From positions 186,001 through 250,000 of the forward strand of contig NZ_MHZG01000002.1 in NCBI RefSeq assembly GCF_001830325.1: a stretch of 64,000 bases of DNA. The letters are read 5' to 3'. This DNA comes from Polynucleobacter sp. GWA2_45_21 (GTDB lineage: Bacteria; Pseudomonadota; Gammaproteobacteria; Burkholderiales; Burkholderiaceae). Positions 1 to 7,942 of this stretch are shown one piece after another. Every line of letters begins with the position of its first letter. The stretch's first letter is position 1. A program made the translations under genes and the position numbers. The notes under the pieces were generated by a model. That model saw only the letters and a program-made list of their open reading frames with translations, was not told the DNA's origin and searched no databases.

Positions 1-1739
1 TTGCTAATCCCAGTGCCACCCCAGCCTGCAGCTAGCATCTGACTGACTTTTTGTAGCTCTGGTAATTCGCCTACTTTTTCATCTTCTGGGCGAATGTGCG
101 TAAGTAGGTAATTTGTATTTTGGGTGACGAGTTGGTAACTGAGGGCTAAGGCCGTTTGATTCTCTTCGGACATGTTTCTGAGCCTTTGCGCTGCCCCTAA
201 ACGAGAAATGATATTTGAGACTGACTGGATTAGAGTGCTTGCTTGCACCGAATATCTTTTAGGATTATTTCCAAGCTGAAAGGATAGGGTAGCGGGGTGC
301 TGGGGTGGAGTTTTAAAACCTGCAAATATATGACTAGTGTTGAGATTAAAAATAGCGGTACTGATGCCGCTGACCCACTCAGGCTTTTCTTCATGACCCC
401 AATCGATTTGAATATCACGCGCTCTGGGTTGACGCAATCGATGAAACATGCGGGTAATTGCCATTTGAATATCACCATTTGGCGGTACTAGTTCACAAGC
501 GCCTCCAGTAGCTTCAGCTAGTTCTTGCAGGAGTGTTTCGGCAGGGGCATTGCCAACGCCAATGGCGAAGATACGTTGCCCAGATTGCTTAGCAGCTTTA
601 ATGATGTTGGCGGTATCCCAAACTTCACCGTCGGTAATAAGTAGAACATCTGCCTGAGCATCATTCTCTTTGAGTCTAAAGGTGGAAAGCAGGGCATGTT
701 CAATCTGTGTGCCGCCCATATTAGCCTGCGTATTACTAACAAAAATTGATGCTGCGGCAACATTAAATGGGGTGGCTGGTTGAAGTCCCTCAAAGGCATG
801 CTCCACCGTATCCCCAAACTGGGAGTAGCTAAGCTGGTCATCGGGATTAAGGCTTATTAAAACCTGATGCAATGCTTCCTTGGCTGATTCAATGCTATCG
901 CCATTCATCGACCCTGAGCAATCGACCAATATCTTGAGGGCAACTGGTTGTGCAAACTTATCGTTATCGATATTGGGATTAAAGCTAGTTAATACAGTGC
1001 AAGCTTGCGAGCCCATATGTTTATCGGGTGCAACCATGTAAAAAGATTGGTTTTTGAGTCCGCTCAAATTCAGAATAAAGTCGCGATCTAAAAATCCATC
1101 ACGAGTAAGCTCTACAATTGTTCCGGAGGTGTTTTGCGTTACGTCAATGTGATGGCTGGGCGACTCAATCGTGCATTTTTCTGTACCGCCACTAAGCAGC
1201 AATGAAAGAGTGAGAGGGTACTGCACCAACATATCTGCTTGGGTGCTTTGATGCTCTTGAATTCCGCCAAAGTGCTCTTTTCCGTACCGTGGCGCAATGG
1301 TAGTGGGTAGGCAAATTCTGGCACACCCTTCTTCAACTTGCAGTAATTGCGCATAGCGATACTCAATAGTTGCCGCTTCACCGGGTTTTAGATTACCCAG
1401 ACTGGCGGTATAGATGCCTTCGGAGTTTTTCTCGAGCATGATGGGGGTGTCACCATCAGCAATCGCTTTTTCATAGCCCGTAATTGCCGCCTGTTTTTCG
1501 ATGACTAAGCCGCGAAGTCTCTTGCCTGCAATTTCTACATGGAGATCCATAAAACTAGCGCCCCAGCCCATTGGAAAGGTATAGGAGGCCTCAAGGTTAT
1601 CTTGCGTGCAATTCTGATACTCCTGGCGAATAGTCATCTCCAGCACGAGACCTTGGACTATTCCTGTGGCTTTAACTGATTGCAGCGCCATTAATTGATT
1701 GCGCTCAAAAAGCAGTGAGGTTGTATTTTGAAAGGTCAT
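1..1739 (-). CDS. VIT and von Willebrand factor A domain protein (3' end outside window)
   Basis: The frame is open from the ATG at 1739 to the window edge, so the C-terminus is missing. Residues about 10-130 resemble a VIT (vault/inter-alpha-trypsin) domain: a G-x-V-x-G stretch, an I-R-Q-x-Y-x-N motif, then a Y-x-F-P strand. Residues about 265-440 are a VWA domain with the MIDAS metal site DCSGS near residue 275 and a later TDGE motif. No signal peptide is visible. VIT-VWA proteins bind partners in a metal-dependent way; the partner here is unknown. The start codon shares one base with the stop codon of the upstream merR-type gene (TGATG), so the two genes are translationally coupled. Confident on domains; no specific function is assigned. 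Confidence 0.85.
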   Translation of the reverse strand, partial: MTFQNTTSLLFERNQLMALQSVKATGIVQGLVLEMTIRQEYQNCTQDNLEASYTFPMGWGASFMDLHVEIAGKRLRGLVIEKQAAITGYEKAIADGDTPIMLEKNSEGIYTASLGNLKPGEAATIEYRYAQLLQVEEGCARICLPTTIAPRYGKEHFGGIQEHQSTQADMLVQYPLTLSLLLSGGTEKCTIESPSHHIDVTQNTSGTIVELTRDGFLDRDFILNLSGLKNQSFYMVAPDKHMGSQACTVLTSFNPNIDNDKFAQPVALKILVDCSGSMNGDSIESAKEALHQVLISLNPDDQLSYSQFGDTVEHAFEGLQPATPFNVAAASIFVSNTQANMGGTQIEHALLSTFRLKENDAQADVLLITDGEVWDTANIIKAAKQSGQRIFAIGVGNAPAETLLQELAEATGGACELVPPNGDIQMAITRMFHRLRQPRARDIQIDWGHEEKPEWVSGISTAIFNLNTSHIFAGFKTPPQHPATLSFQLGNNPKRYSVQASTLIQSVSNIISRLGAAQRLRNMSEENQTALALSYQLVTQNTNYLLTHIRPEDEKVGELPELQKVSQMLAAGWGGTGIS

Positions 1740-2146
1740 CACTTGCTATCCTTTGCTATCTTTTCGTAGGCCTGCACCACATTTTGTAAAAACTCACGCA
1801 ATTGCTCGGGGCTTAAATTTGCCGATTCTGGGGAGACCTGGAGCTCAACACCATCTGCAATCCAAAGATGGGTTTTTACTTCAATGTGACCCGGTTTTTT
1901 GATGCGAACGGGTATGGACAAAGTCTCGCCGGATAAAACCTCACGTATCCGCTCTAGCGATATACCTGAATCAGATAATTGCTTGATGCGCAGAGCTTTT
2001 TCAAGGTGAAGGCTGGTGTAGTGAGCTGCCCTTGTTTGCCCTATAGGCTTATCAATTAAGCCAATTTGGGTGTAGTAGCGCAGAGTGCGTGAACTTAAGC
2101 CCGATAAGGCGCAAAGTTCATCAAAGGTGAGTTTTTGAGTTTCCAT
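1739..2146 (-). CDS. MerR-family transcriptional regulator
   Basis: This 135-residue protein begins with a MerR-type winged helix (residues 6-75, including LSSRTLRYYTQIGLI and an R-x-K-Q-L-x-x-x-G-x-S helix). A short C-terminal part follows with no cysteine cluster, so a metal sensor of the MerR/ZntR kind is unlikely. The last helix could dimerise. The gene is coupled by a one-base overlap to the VIT/VWA gene, so the regulator probably controls that pair. No Shine-Dalgarno sequence precedes the ATG. A long inverted repeat starts two bases upstream, so the message may be leaderless and autoregulated. The inducing signal cannot be read from the sequence. Confidence 0.85.
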   Translation of the reverse strand: METQKLTFDELCALSGLSSRTLRYYTQIGLIDKPIGQTRAAHYTSLHLEKALRIKQLSDSGISLERIREVLSGETLSIPVRIKKPGHIEVKTHLWIADGVELQVSPESANLSPEQLREFLQNVVQAYEKIAKDSK

Positions 2147-2147
2147 A

Positions 2148-2182
2148 CAGTTATATTAACACTAATAATGTAAATATAACTG
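2148..2182. promoter_or_regulatory. Inverted repeat abutting the merR-type start codon (probable operator)
   Basis: Two 14-bp arms, CAGTTATATTAACA (2148-2161) and TGTAAATATAACTG (2169-2182), are reverse complements at 13 of 14 positions and flank a 7-bp spacer. MerR proteins bind such dyads inside promoters. Here the dyad ends 2 bp from the start codon, so the regulator probably binds its own promoter region. Confidence 0.6.
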
Positions 2183-2266
2183 TAAATATATGGAATGGGC
2201 TCCTAGGGCATCAAATCTCAATTGATGGGTTCTAAATCAGATTTTCGCTAAGAGCCCATGAAAATA

Positions 2267-2527
2267 TCAACGCAGAGATGCTTGCTCAATTCTAAGTTTG
2301 ACGAGATCCAGAAGCTCAAAGAAGGATAGGCCAAGCCCCTTGGCTATCACTTCTATGGCGTTGATGGTTGGATTGGCGCTTCCATTCTCTATGCGGCTTA
2401 AGTATGTTTGATAAAACCCACATTTTTCACCAAACACAATTTGACTCATGCCAGCCTCTTTTCGCAAATCGCGAATAGTGCTTCCTAGGTGGTGAACAAG
2501 CGCTTGGGTCATGTCCCAAATATTCAC
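2267..2527 (-). CDS. XRE-family HTH regulator (candidate controller of the adjacent restriction system)
   Basis: This is an 86-residue single-domain protein with a Cro/C1-type helix-turn-helix at residues 15-70 (L-R-K-E-x-G-M-S-Q, then Y-L-S-R-I-E-N-G and P-T-I-N-A-I-E). The start could be the GTG at 2527 or the ATG at 2512; both leave the whole domain intact. It is transcribed divergently from the restriction-modification genes across 148 bp. Its size and position fit a controller (C) protein that delays restriction while methylation is established. That role is inferred from context; it could equally be an unrelated phage-type regulator. Confidence 0.75.
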   Translation of the reverse strand: MNIWDMTQALVHHLGSTIRDLRKEAGMSQIVFGEKCGFYQTYLSRIENGSANPTINAIEVIAKGLGLSFFELLDLVKLRIEQASLR

Positions 2528-2536
2528 GGATATACT

Positions 2537-2560
2537 CTAATTCACATAAACACTAATTCA
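2537..2560. repeat. Direct repeat CTAATTCA x2 in the divergent XRE/RM promoter region
   Basis: CTAATTCA occurs at 2537-2544 and again at 2553-2560, giving a 16-bp period, or about one and a half helical turns. It sits just upstream of the XRE start and in front of the restriction operon. A binding site for the XRE protein is plausible but not shown. Confidence 0.4.
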
Positions 2561-2675
2561 TATATTTAGTACTTTTGTAGAAAAATTAAGAAAAGTGATG
2601 GCGCATTCCTACGTGGCAGTTGCCATACCCATTTGGGTAGGCTGCACTTATTGTTGGTAAGGGAAATTAAGGTAG

Positions 2676-4598
2676 ATGGCAAAAAAAGAAGCTGTTACAG
2701 ATCTTTGGGTTCACGGACTATTGCAAAAGGCTGGTGTAAATCTGGAGCCGCAAGGGAGCACTATTTTTGAAATTAACGAAGCGCTAAAGTCTGCCTCAAA
2801 AAGCGGTAGTGGCAAGGTTGGTTTCCCTGAATACGTTGGCGTTATAAAAGATTTTCTGCTTGTAATTGAAAACAAGCCTGAAATTTCAAAGCACTCGAAG
2901 ATAACTGAGAGTGGGGTTATTAGCAATGAATCCAAGGACGTTAAAAATTATGCGGTAAATGGCGCATTGTTTTACGGCAAGCATTTGGCAAAAAATACCT
3001 CATACAAGAAGGTGATTGCATTTGGCATTTCGGGCGATCAGAAAAAGCATAGAATTTCGCCTATTTATATAGATGAAACAGAGTATTACCGGGAATTACC
3101 AGATGTTGAATCGTTCATCTCGTTTACAGATAAGAATATAGAGGAGTACTACGTTCGGGAGATCCTTAAGGAGGAAACTGATACCCAAAAAGAGCTTTCT
3201 GAAATCTTAAAAGATGCGGCTGCACTTCATGAGGATCTAAGAAATTACGGTAATTTAAAAGATATTGATAAGCCTTTAATTGTCTCGGGGATATTGCTTG
3301 CGCTAAGAGAGGCCGAATCAAGGAACTTTTCAATCGAGGAGTTAACTGGCGATGATGTAAGTACTGATGGGCAAAAGATTTATGGTGCTATTCAGTCCAA
3401 TTTAACAAGATCAAAGGTCGCCCCTGAGGTAAAAAAAGACAAAATATTAAGTCAGTTTTCGATCTTTAAAGATTCGGTTAGGTTAAATGAGGTAAATAAA
3501 ACTTTGGGTAAAACCCCATTGAAACATTTTGCTGAATTTCTCAATGATAGGATTTACAAAAGCATTAAATATTCAAGTACTTCGGAGGATTACTTGGGCC
3601 GTTTTTATGGTGAATTTATGTCATATTCCGGGGGTGATGGACAGACTTTAGGAATTGTTTTAACACCCAAACATATCACCGACTTATTTTGTGATTTAGT
3701 GGACATTAAATTTGATGATGTGGTTTTGGATCCGTGCGCCGGTACCGCTGGATTTTTAGTTGCAGCTATGCACCATATGCTTGCAAAAACTGAAAGCGAG
3801 GTTGAAAAGAAGAAGATTCGACAAGAGCGTTTGCACGGAATTGAAGATCAAGAGTATATGTTTACGATTGCTACAACAAATATGATCTTGCGCGGCGATG
3901 GCAAAAGCAATTTGATTAACGGAGATTTCTTAAAAGAAAATCCAAGCAAGATTCAATTAAAGCAAGCCTCTGTTGGGATGATGAATCCACCTTATTCGCA
4001 GGGTTCAAAATCTAATCCCTCCTTATATGAAATATCTTTTACTGAGCATTTGCTTGATTCCATGACGGCTGGCGGTAGAGTCATCGTAATTATTCCGCAA
4101 TCATCCGTTACTGGTAAGACTAACGAAGAGCAAGCAATCAAATCCAATATCCTCAAGAAGCATACCTTGGAGGGCGTCATTACCTTAAATAAAGATACTT
4201 TTTATGGTGTTGGAACAATGCCATGTATAGCTATTTTTACTGCTGGCGAGCGTCATCCGGTTGATAGATTATGCAAGTTTATTGATTTTAGAAGCGATGG
4301 ATATAAGGTAAGTCCGCATATTGGCCTAATTGAAACTGAGCAGGCAAAAGATAGGAAGCAGCATTTACTTGATGTTTGGTTTAATCGAATTGAGGCTGAT
4401 AGTAGGTTTTGCGTCAACACAACTGTAGAGCCTGATGATGAATGGCTCCATAGTTTTTATTACTTTAATGACGACGTACCAACTGACGATGAATTTGAGA
4501 GGACTATTGGAGACTACCTATCCTTTGAGTTTTCGATGATTATGCAAAACCGTGGCTATTTATTCGACCTCCCTGAGTCAAAAAAGGAAAAAGAATGA
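2676..4598 (+). CDS. Type IIB (BcgI-like) restriction endonuclease-methyltransferase, A subunit
   Basis: The 640-residue protein fuses a nuclease and an adenine-N6 methyltransferase. The N-terminal 70 residues hold a PD-(D/E)xK-like site: Pro51-Glu52, Asp59, then Glu65-Asn-Lys67. The methylase domain (about 280-560) resembles HsdM, with SAM motif I LDPCAGTAGF near residues 354-363 and catalytic motif IV NPPY near 437-440. A separate specificity gene follows with an ATGA overlap. The combination of a fused nuclease-methylase of about 640 residues with an S subunit of about 350 matches BcgI (A and B subunits), which cuts on both sides of a bipartite site. A plain type I HsdM lacks the nuclease motif, and no hsdR is present. 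The ATG follows an AAGG. Confidence 0.85.
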   Translation: MAKKEAVTDLWVHGLLQKAGVNLEPQGSTIFEINEALKSASKSGSGKVGFPEYVGVIKDFLLVIENKPEISKHSKITESGVISNESKDVKNYAVNGALFYGKHLAKNTSYKKVIAFGISGDQKKHRISPIYIDETEYYRELPDVESFISFTDKNIEEYYVREILKEETDTQKELSEILKDAAALHEDLRNYGNLKDIDKPLIVSGILLALREAESRNFSIEELTGDDVSTDGQKIYGAIQSNLTRSKVAPEVKKDKILSQFSIFKDSVRLNEVNKTLGKTPLKHFAEFLNDRIYKSIKYSSTSEDYLGRFYGEFMSYSGGDGQTLGIVLTPKHITDLFCDLVDIKFDDVVLDPCAGTAGFLVAAMHHMLAKTESEVEKKKIRQERLHGIEDQEYMFTIATTNMILRGDGKSNLINGDFLKENPSKIQLKQASVGMMNPPYSQGSKSNPSLYEISFTEHLLDSMTAGGRVIVIIPQSSVTGKTNEEQAIKSNILKKHTLEGVITLNKDTFYGVGTMPCIAIFTAGERHPVDRLCKFIDFRSDGYKVSPHIGLIETEQAKDRKQHLLDVWFNRIEADSRFCVNTTVEPDDEWLHSFYYFNDDVPTDDEFERTIGDYLSFEFSMIMQNRGYLFDLPESKKEKE

Positions 4599-5647
4599 CG
4601 GTCGGAAGCAGGAGGTGGAAGGAGTTCTTCCTTAAAGACATCTTCGTTGTTGCCCAAAGGGGAAAACGATTAACTAAAGTTAATCAAATTTATGGGAGCA
4701 AGGCTTACGTATCATCTACAGCCTCAAGCAATGGCATTGACGGTTTTATCGGCAATAGTGAAGGTGTCAGAGCTTTTGCAAATTGCCTGACTATAGCTAA
4801 TAGTGGAAGTGTGGGAGCTAGTTTTTATCACCCATACGAATTTGTGGCAAGCGACCATGTTACGCATTTAAAAAATGATAGCTTTGGGCCTCTTGTCTAT
4901 CTTTTTATCGCAACTCAGACTGGGAGGCTTTCAGAAAAATATAACTTTAATAGAGAGATCAACGATAAGCGAATCTCTAGGGAGAAAGTCATGCTTCCTA
5001 TCGGGGTTGATGGGGAGCCTGATCATGCCTATATGGAGCAATTCATTAGAAGTCTTATCGATAAAAAAAGGTCGGAATATGAAGCGCGCGCTAACAGGGA
5101 GTTGCGGGCTCTAAAATTTGTAAAAATTCCACCCTTAGCTGACAAGACTTGGAAGCCATTTAAGATTAAGGAAATCTTTGGCGCCGATAAGGGGGTTTAT
5201 TTAAATAAGAAGGACATTGTTGAGGGTAATACGCCGTACATAACAGCAACTGCAAGTAATAACGGTATCAGCGGATTCATTGGCAACAGATCTCTATTTC
5301 CCAGAAATACTATTACTGTTGAGAAAATATCCTTGGCCCCTTTTTATCAGGGAAATGAATATTATTGCTCTCATGACGTCTCTGTTTTAAGCAGTCCTAG
5401 CCTTAATAAATTTAATGCATTGTTCATTTCCACCATGATCAAGCGTCAGGGCGGTAAGTATTCCTATGGAAGACAGGCTCAGTTGGGGGTGGTAAAAAGA
5501 GAAACGGTCTATCTTCCGGTTTTGTTGGACGGAAGCCCGGATTATGAATATATGAAGCAATACGCGCAAAATTTATATTGCAAAAAAATAAAGCAGTATC
5601 TGGACTATCTTAATGCTGTCGAGGTTATGGGTCACCCTGATAATTAG
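4595..5647 (+). CDS. Type IIB restriction system specificity (B/S) subunit
   Basis: The 350-residue protein consists of two similar halves. Each starts with a W-K-x-F/P-F-x-x-x-x-I-F segment and contains a TASxNGIxGFIGN motif (about residues 43-57 and 215-229). These halves are target-recognition domains that each read one half of a bipartite DNA site, joined by a helical spacer near residues 145-175. The start overlaps the A-subunit stop by four bases (ATGA). The length matches the BcgI B subunit (about 341) rather than a type I HsdS (usually 400 or more). The recognition sequence cannot be predicted by eye. Confidence 0.85.
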   Translation: MTVGSRRWKEFFLKDIFVVAQRGKRLTKVNQIYGSKAYVSSTASSNGIDGFIGNSEGVRAFANCLTIANSGSVGASFYHPYEFVASDHVTHLKNDSFGPLVYLFIATQTGRLSEKYNFNREINDKRISREKVMLPIGVDGEPDHAYMEQFIRSLIDKKRSEYEARANRELRALKFVKIPPLADKTWKPFKIKEIFGADKGVYLNKKDIVEGNTPYITATASNNGISGFIGNRSLFPRNTITVEKISLAPFYQGNEYYCSHDVSVLSSPSLNKFNALFISTMIKRQGGKYSYGRQAQLGVVKRETVYLPVLLDGSPDYEYMKQYAQNLYCKKIKQYLDYLNAVEVMGHPDN

Positions 5648-5675
5648 CGTCTCTAGGCTTGCGATATGATGATGC

Positions 5676-6326
5676 ATGACTAAGCCCATAACCAAAGTTA
5701 TTGTCGATACTAATTGCTATGTTCGGCTTTATTTTTCCCCTATTCGCCCAATACTTGGGTCTACTTTTTTTGGTTATCAATTGATGACAATATCTGAAAC
5801 ACATATTGAGGTTTCATCGGGCTCCAATGTTGTAAGCCGTTACCCCTGGCTTTCAGAGGAGGTGCTGCAAAGTGAGGTTTCAGCCTCATGTTTAAAGCTT
5901 AGGGAGCCTAAAAAGGGCAACATAGAGAAATTAGCTAAATATATTAGGCAGCATGGCAACGTGTTACTTGAAAAATTATTGACTGATGGAAAGTTGAGGG
6001 AGCCAAGACAAATTTCATTGGTGGATGCTAAGGTGCTCGCAACTGCTGAAGTCTTATCTGCAGCGGTAGCAACCGATGAATGGCCATTAACTTTGGTTGC
6101 GAATGAGCTATCTGAAGTCCATGAAAATGGAGGATTATTAAATAGCTTGGATTTATTGAGTCTGATGGAGTTAGGTGGCAATCTCGATAAAGGGCAGAGG
6201 GTTGAAACTGTTCGCTCTTGGTGCCAAAACGGGGAGCTGCTCCCAAGAAACTGGCAGGAGCATTATGTAAGGCTTTTTAATGAATCTCCGCCTGATGGCC
6301 AATCTTCTGACATCCAAAGTATGTGA
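5676..6326 (+). CDS. PIN-domain protein (probable toxin ribonuclease)
   Basis: The N-terminus V-I-V-D-T-N is the first PIN motif. Acidic residues Asp11, Glu41 or Glu45, Asp117 (in SLVDAKVLATAE) and Asp134 (VATDEWPL) could form the metal-binding nuclease site. At 216 residues it is longer than VapC (about 130), with an extra C-terminal tail. It starts 28 bp after the S subunit in the same direction, so it may be read with the restriction operon. Its last 64 bp overlap the end of the convergent XRE-ImmA/IrrE gene, a family often paired with PIN toxins. Toxin activity is inferred. Confidence 0.7.
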   Translation: MTKPITKVIVDTNCYVRLYFSPIRPILGSTFFGYQLMTISETHIEVSSGSNVVSRYPWLSEEVLQSEVSASCLKLREPKKGNIEKLAKYIRQHGNVLLEKLLTDGKLREPRQISLVDAKVLATAEVLSAAVATDEWPLTLVANELSEVHENGGLLNSLDLLSLMELGGNLDKGQRVETVRSWCQNGELLPRNWQEHYVRLFNESPPDGQSSDIQSM

Positions 6327-7435
6327 GACATCTCAATCGCGGTATTTAAATCTAGGTTAAGTGCCGAAGAAATAAAAGCAGGTGAGCGTCCACCTTGAAT
6401 TTTCTGCCATTTAGCGATAGCGTGAAAAATTGGTGTATGAAAATGCTTTTCACTATTTCGTATTGCGTCCTCCAAGTTTAGATTATCTATGCCGAAGAGT
6501 CCCTTTGCTACGGTAGGTTTGGAGGATTTTTCAGACTTCCATTTTGCATAAAATGCGGGCGTCTCAAGTTTTGGCGCCACTTCACCGCGTAGTTTAGCGA
6601 TTCTATTGATGGCCTTTATGACTGTAACTACCGATACATTATGAGCGCCTGCAATTGACCGTGCCACCTTAAGGGGGGCCTTTGAATTGCTGACTGCAAT
6701 GAGGGCTTCTTCAGCAATTTTTTCAGGAAATAGTAGGGCCTGAGCAAATTTCTCGGAAAATTTTTCACCCTCATCCCCTTGAAGGGTGTGAAGAGTTAGG
6801 CAGTGTGCGAATTCATGGGAAAGCCAATAATTAAAATCATCCAACCTGCAGCCGAGGTTAAATAAAACCCACGAAGATTTACTATCTGGAAGGTACACAC
6901 TCATTGCATTTTCGTGACCGTCTTTATCCTCACCCCAAAATACGGGAACTAGAAAAGCTCCAAACTCATGAAATAAGTTAATTAGATGGTTGTGAGTAAC
7001 TGGCTCAATATCGGTAAGGCCCAATTGCTCTCTCGTGGCACTGGCAATTTTTGCAATGTAATCATCATCAAGCCTTGGGTTAACCAAGTGTCTGGGTGAG
7101 AAAACAGAATTGGAGCCAGTTAAGGGAAGAAGTTGTTTTAGGTGTCTGCCAATTTCTTCGCCTGCAGTTTGAGCTGCAAGTGATGGTGCGCGATTATTGC
7201 GCGTCCTATATGCAATTACCGGCTCTTTGGAAGCATCATTTTCAATAGAAAAAATTTCATCCAGGGATAGCTTGAGGGCATCTGCTAATGCTAAAGCTTT
7301 GCGAGCTCTTGGAATTGACTCTCCTGAGAGCCAGTTAGAGACAGCCTCTTTACTGACGCCGCACTTTGTTGCGAGATTGGCTTGGGATAAGCCAAGTTTT
7401 TTTAGAGTGCTTCTTATGAGTTTCGTGTCCAACAT
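6263..7435 (-). CDS. XRE HTH plus ImmA/IrrE metallopeptidase fusion (probable antitoxin/regulator)
   Basis: The 390-residue protein has an N-terminal Cro/C1 helix-turn-helix (residues 5-62, including LSQANLATKCGVSKEAVSNW). This is followed by an ImmA/IrrE (COG2856) zinc peptidase domain with HEFAH at 207-211 and a candidate third ligand in the following EKFAQALLFP helix. A C-terminal region of about 110 residues is unassigned. ImmA cleaves phage repressors, and IrrE-type proteins cleave XRE repressors in stress responses. Fused forms are common in toxin-antitoxin-like pairs. The neighbouring convergent gene is a PIN nuclease. A strong promoter with an internal palindrome lies directly upstream. 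Confidence 0.85.
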   Translation of the reverse strand: MLDTKLIRSTLKKLGLSQANLATKCGVSKEAVSNWLSGESIPRARKALALADALKLSLDEIFSIENDASKEPVIAYRTRNNRAPSLAAQTAGEEIGRHLKQLLPLTGSNSVFSPRHLVNPRLDDDYIAKIASATREQLGLTDIEPVTHNHLINLFHEFGAFLVPVFWGEDKDGHENAMSVYLPDSKSSWVLFNLGCRLDDFNYWLSHEFAHCLTLHTLQGDEGEKFSEKFAQALLFPEKIAEEALIAVSNSKAPLKVARSIAGAHNVSVVTVIKAINRIAKLRGEVAPKLETPAFYAKWKSEKSSKPTVAKGLFGIDNLNLEDAIRNSEKHFHTPIFHAIAKWQKIQGGRSPAFISSALNLDLNTAIEMSHILWMSEDWPSGGDSLKSLT

Positions 7436-7444
7436 GATGCTGTG

Positions 7445-7473
7445 ACTATAAAAGCCTTAAGAGGCTTCGTCAA
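7445..7473 (-). promoter_or_regulatory. Promoter of the XRE-ImmA gene with operator in the spacer
   Basis: On the minus strand, TTGACG (7468-7473) and TATAGT (7445-7450) are separated by exactly 17 bp, a near-consensus sigma-70 promoter. The spacer holds the inverted repeat AAGCCT/AGGCTT (7452-7457 and 7462-7467). The -10 box ends nine bases before the ATG at 7435, so the transcript probably starts at or next to the start codon (leaderless). The -35 region lies in a tandem repeat of TTCGTCAAGT (7466-7475 and 7476-7485). Confidence 0.65.
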
Positions 7474-7530
7474 GTTTCGTCAAGTTTCAACATTTTAAGT
7501 GTGGTTTTTTACTGTTACTGCTCATTATTT

Positions 7531-7550
7531 GGTTACATGGCGGTTACATG
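7531..7550. repeat. Tandem GGTTACATG pair
   Basis: GGTTACATG occurs at 7531-7539 and 7542-7550, an 11-bp period (one helical turn), about 60 bp from the 3' end of the tRNA-fMet remnant. Short same-face repeats near tRNA attachment sites can be integrase arm sites, but no integrase is present in the window. Confidence 0.35.
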
Positions 7551-7562
7551 AGCCAAAGAATC

Positions 7563-7598
7563 AAAAAAGGCTTTCAAGTCGATTGACCTGAAAGCCTT
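7563..7598 (-). terminator. Intrinsic terminator downstream of the tRNA-fMet remnant
   Basis: On the minus strand the arms AAGGCTTTCA and TGAAAGCCTT, extended by GTC/GAC, form a long stem with a four-base AATC loop followed by a T run. It lies nine bases past the CCA end of the tRNA fragment, as expected for a tRNA transcription unit. Confidence 0.75.
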
Positions 7599-7606
7599 AT
7601 GAATGC

Positions 7607-7654
<48 letters not shown>

Positions 7655-7899
7655 AGTCATCGATTTACTCGATCGCCCAGGTCACTTAAATTCCTTGAAT
7701 TAGTGTCCCCAATAAAGGGCATGACAACTACGTCGCGATATTAAAAACTCCCATGAGTTTCTTTATTTGTTAGTTTTGATGACAACGAGGGGGTGTTGAA
7801 GTATTGGGGGTATGGATGGGGGGTAGAAAATTTTATAGAGATTAAACCCTTTTTATATATAAATATATGGCAGACACCTCTTCCGCCATATACGACAGC

Positions 7900-7922
7900 A
7901 GAGCCCCTAACCATGGGGCTCT
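7900..7922. terminator. Perfect 8-bp hairpin, possible terminator
   Basis: AGAGCCCC (7900-7907) and GGGGCTCT (7915-7922) flank a 7-base loop. The T tract at 7926-7930 is separated from the stem by three bases, so plus-strand termination is only possible. No gene end lies directly upstream. Confidence 0.4.
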
Positions 7923-7942
7923 ATGTTTTTGGGGCTCTTTGC

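Noticed and set aside
2676..5647. A type I restriction system (HsdM/HsdS) missing HsdR
   Set aside because: The methylase has its own N-terminal nuclease motif and both subunit lengths fit the BcgI type IIB pattern.
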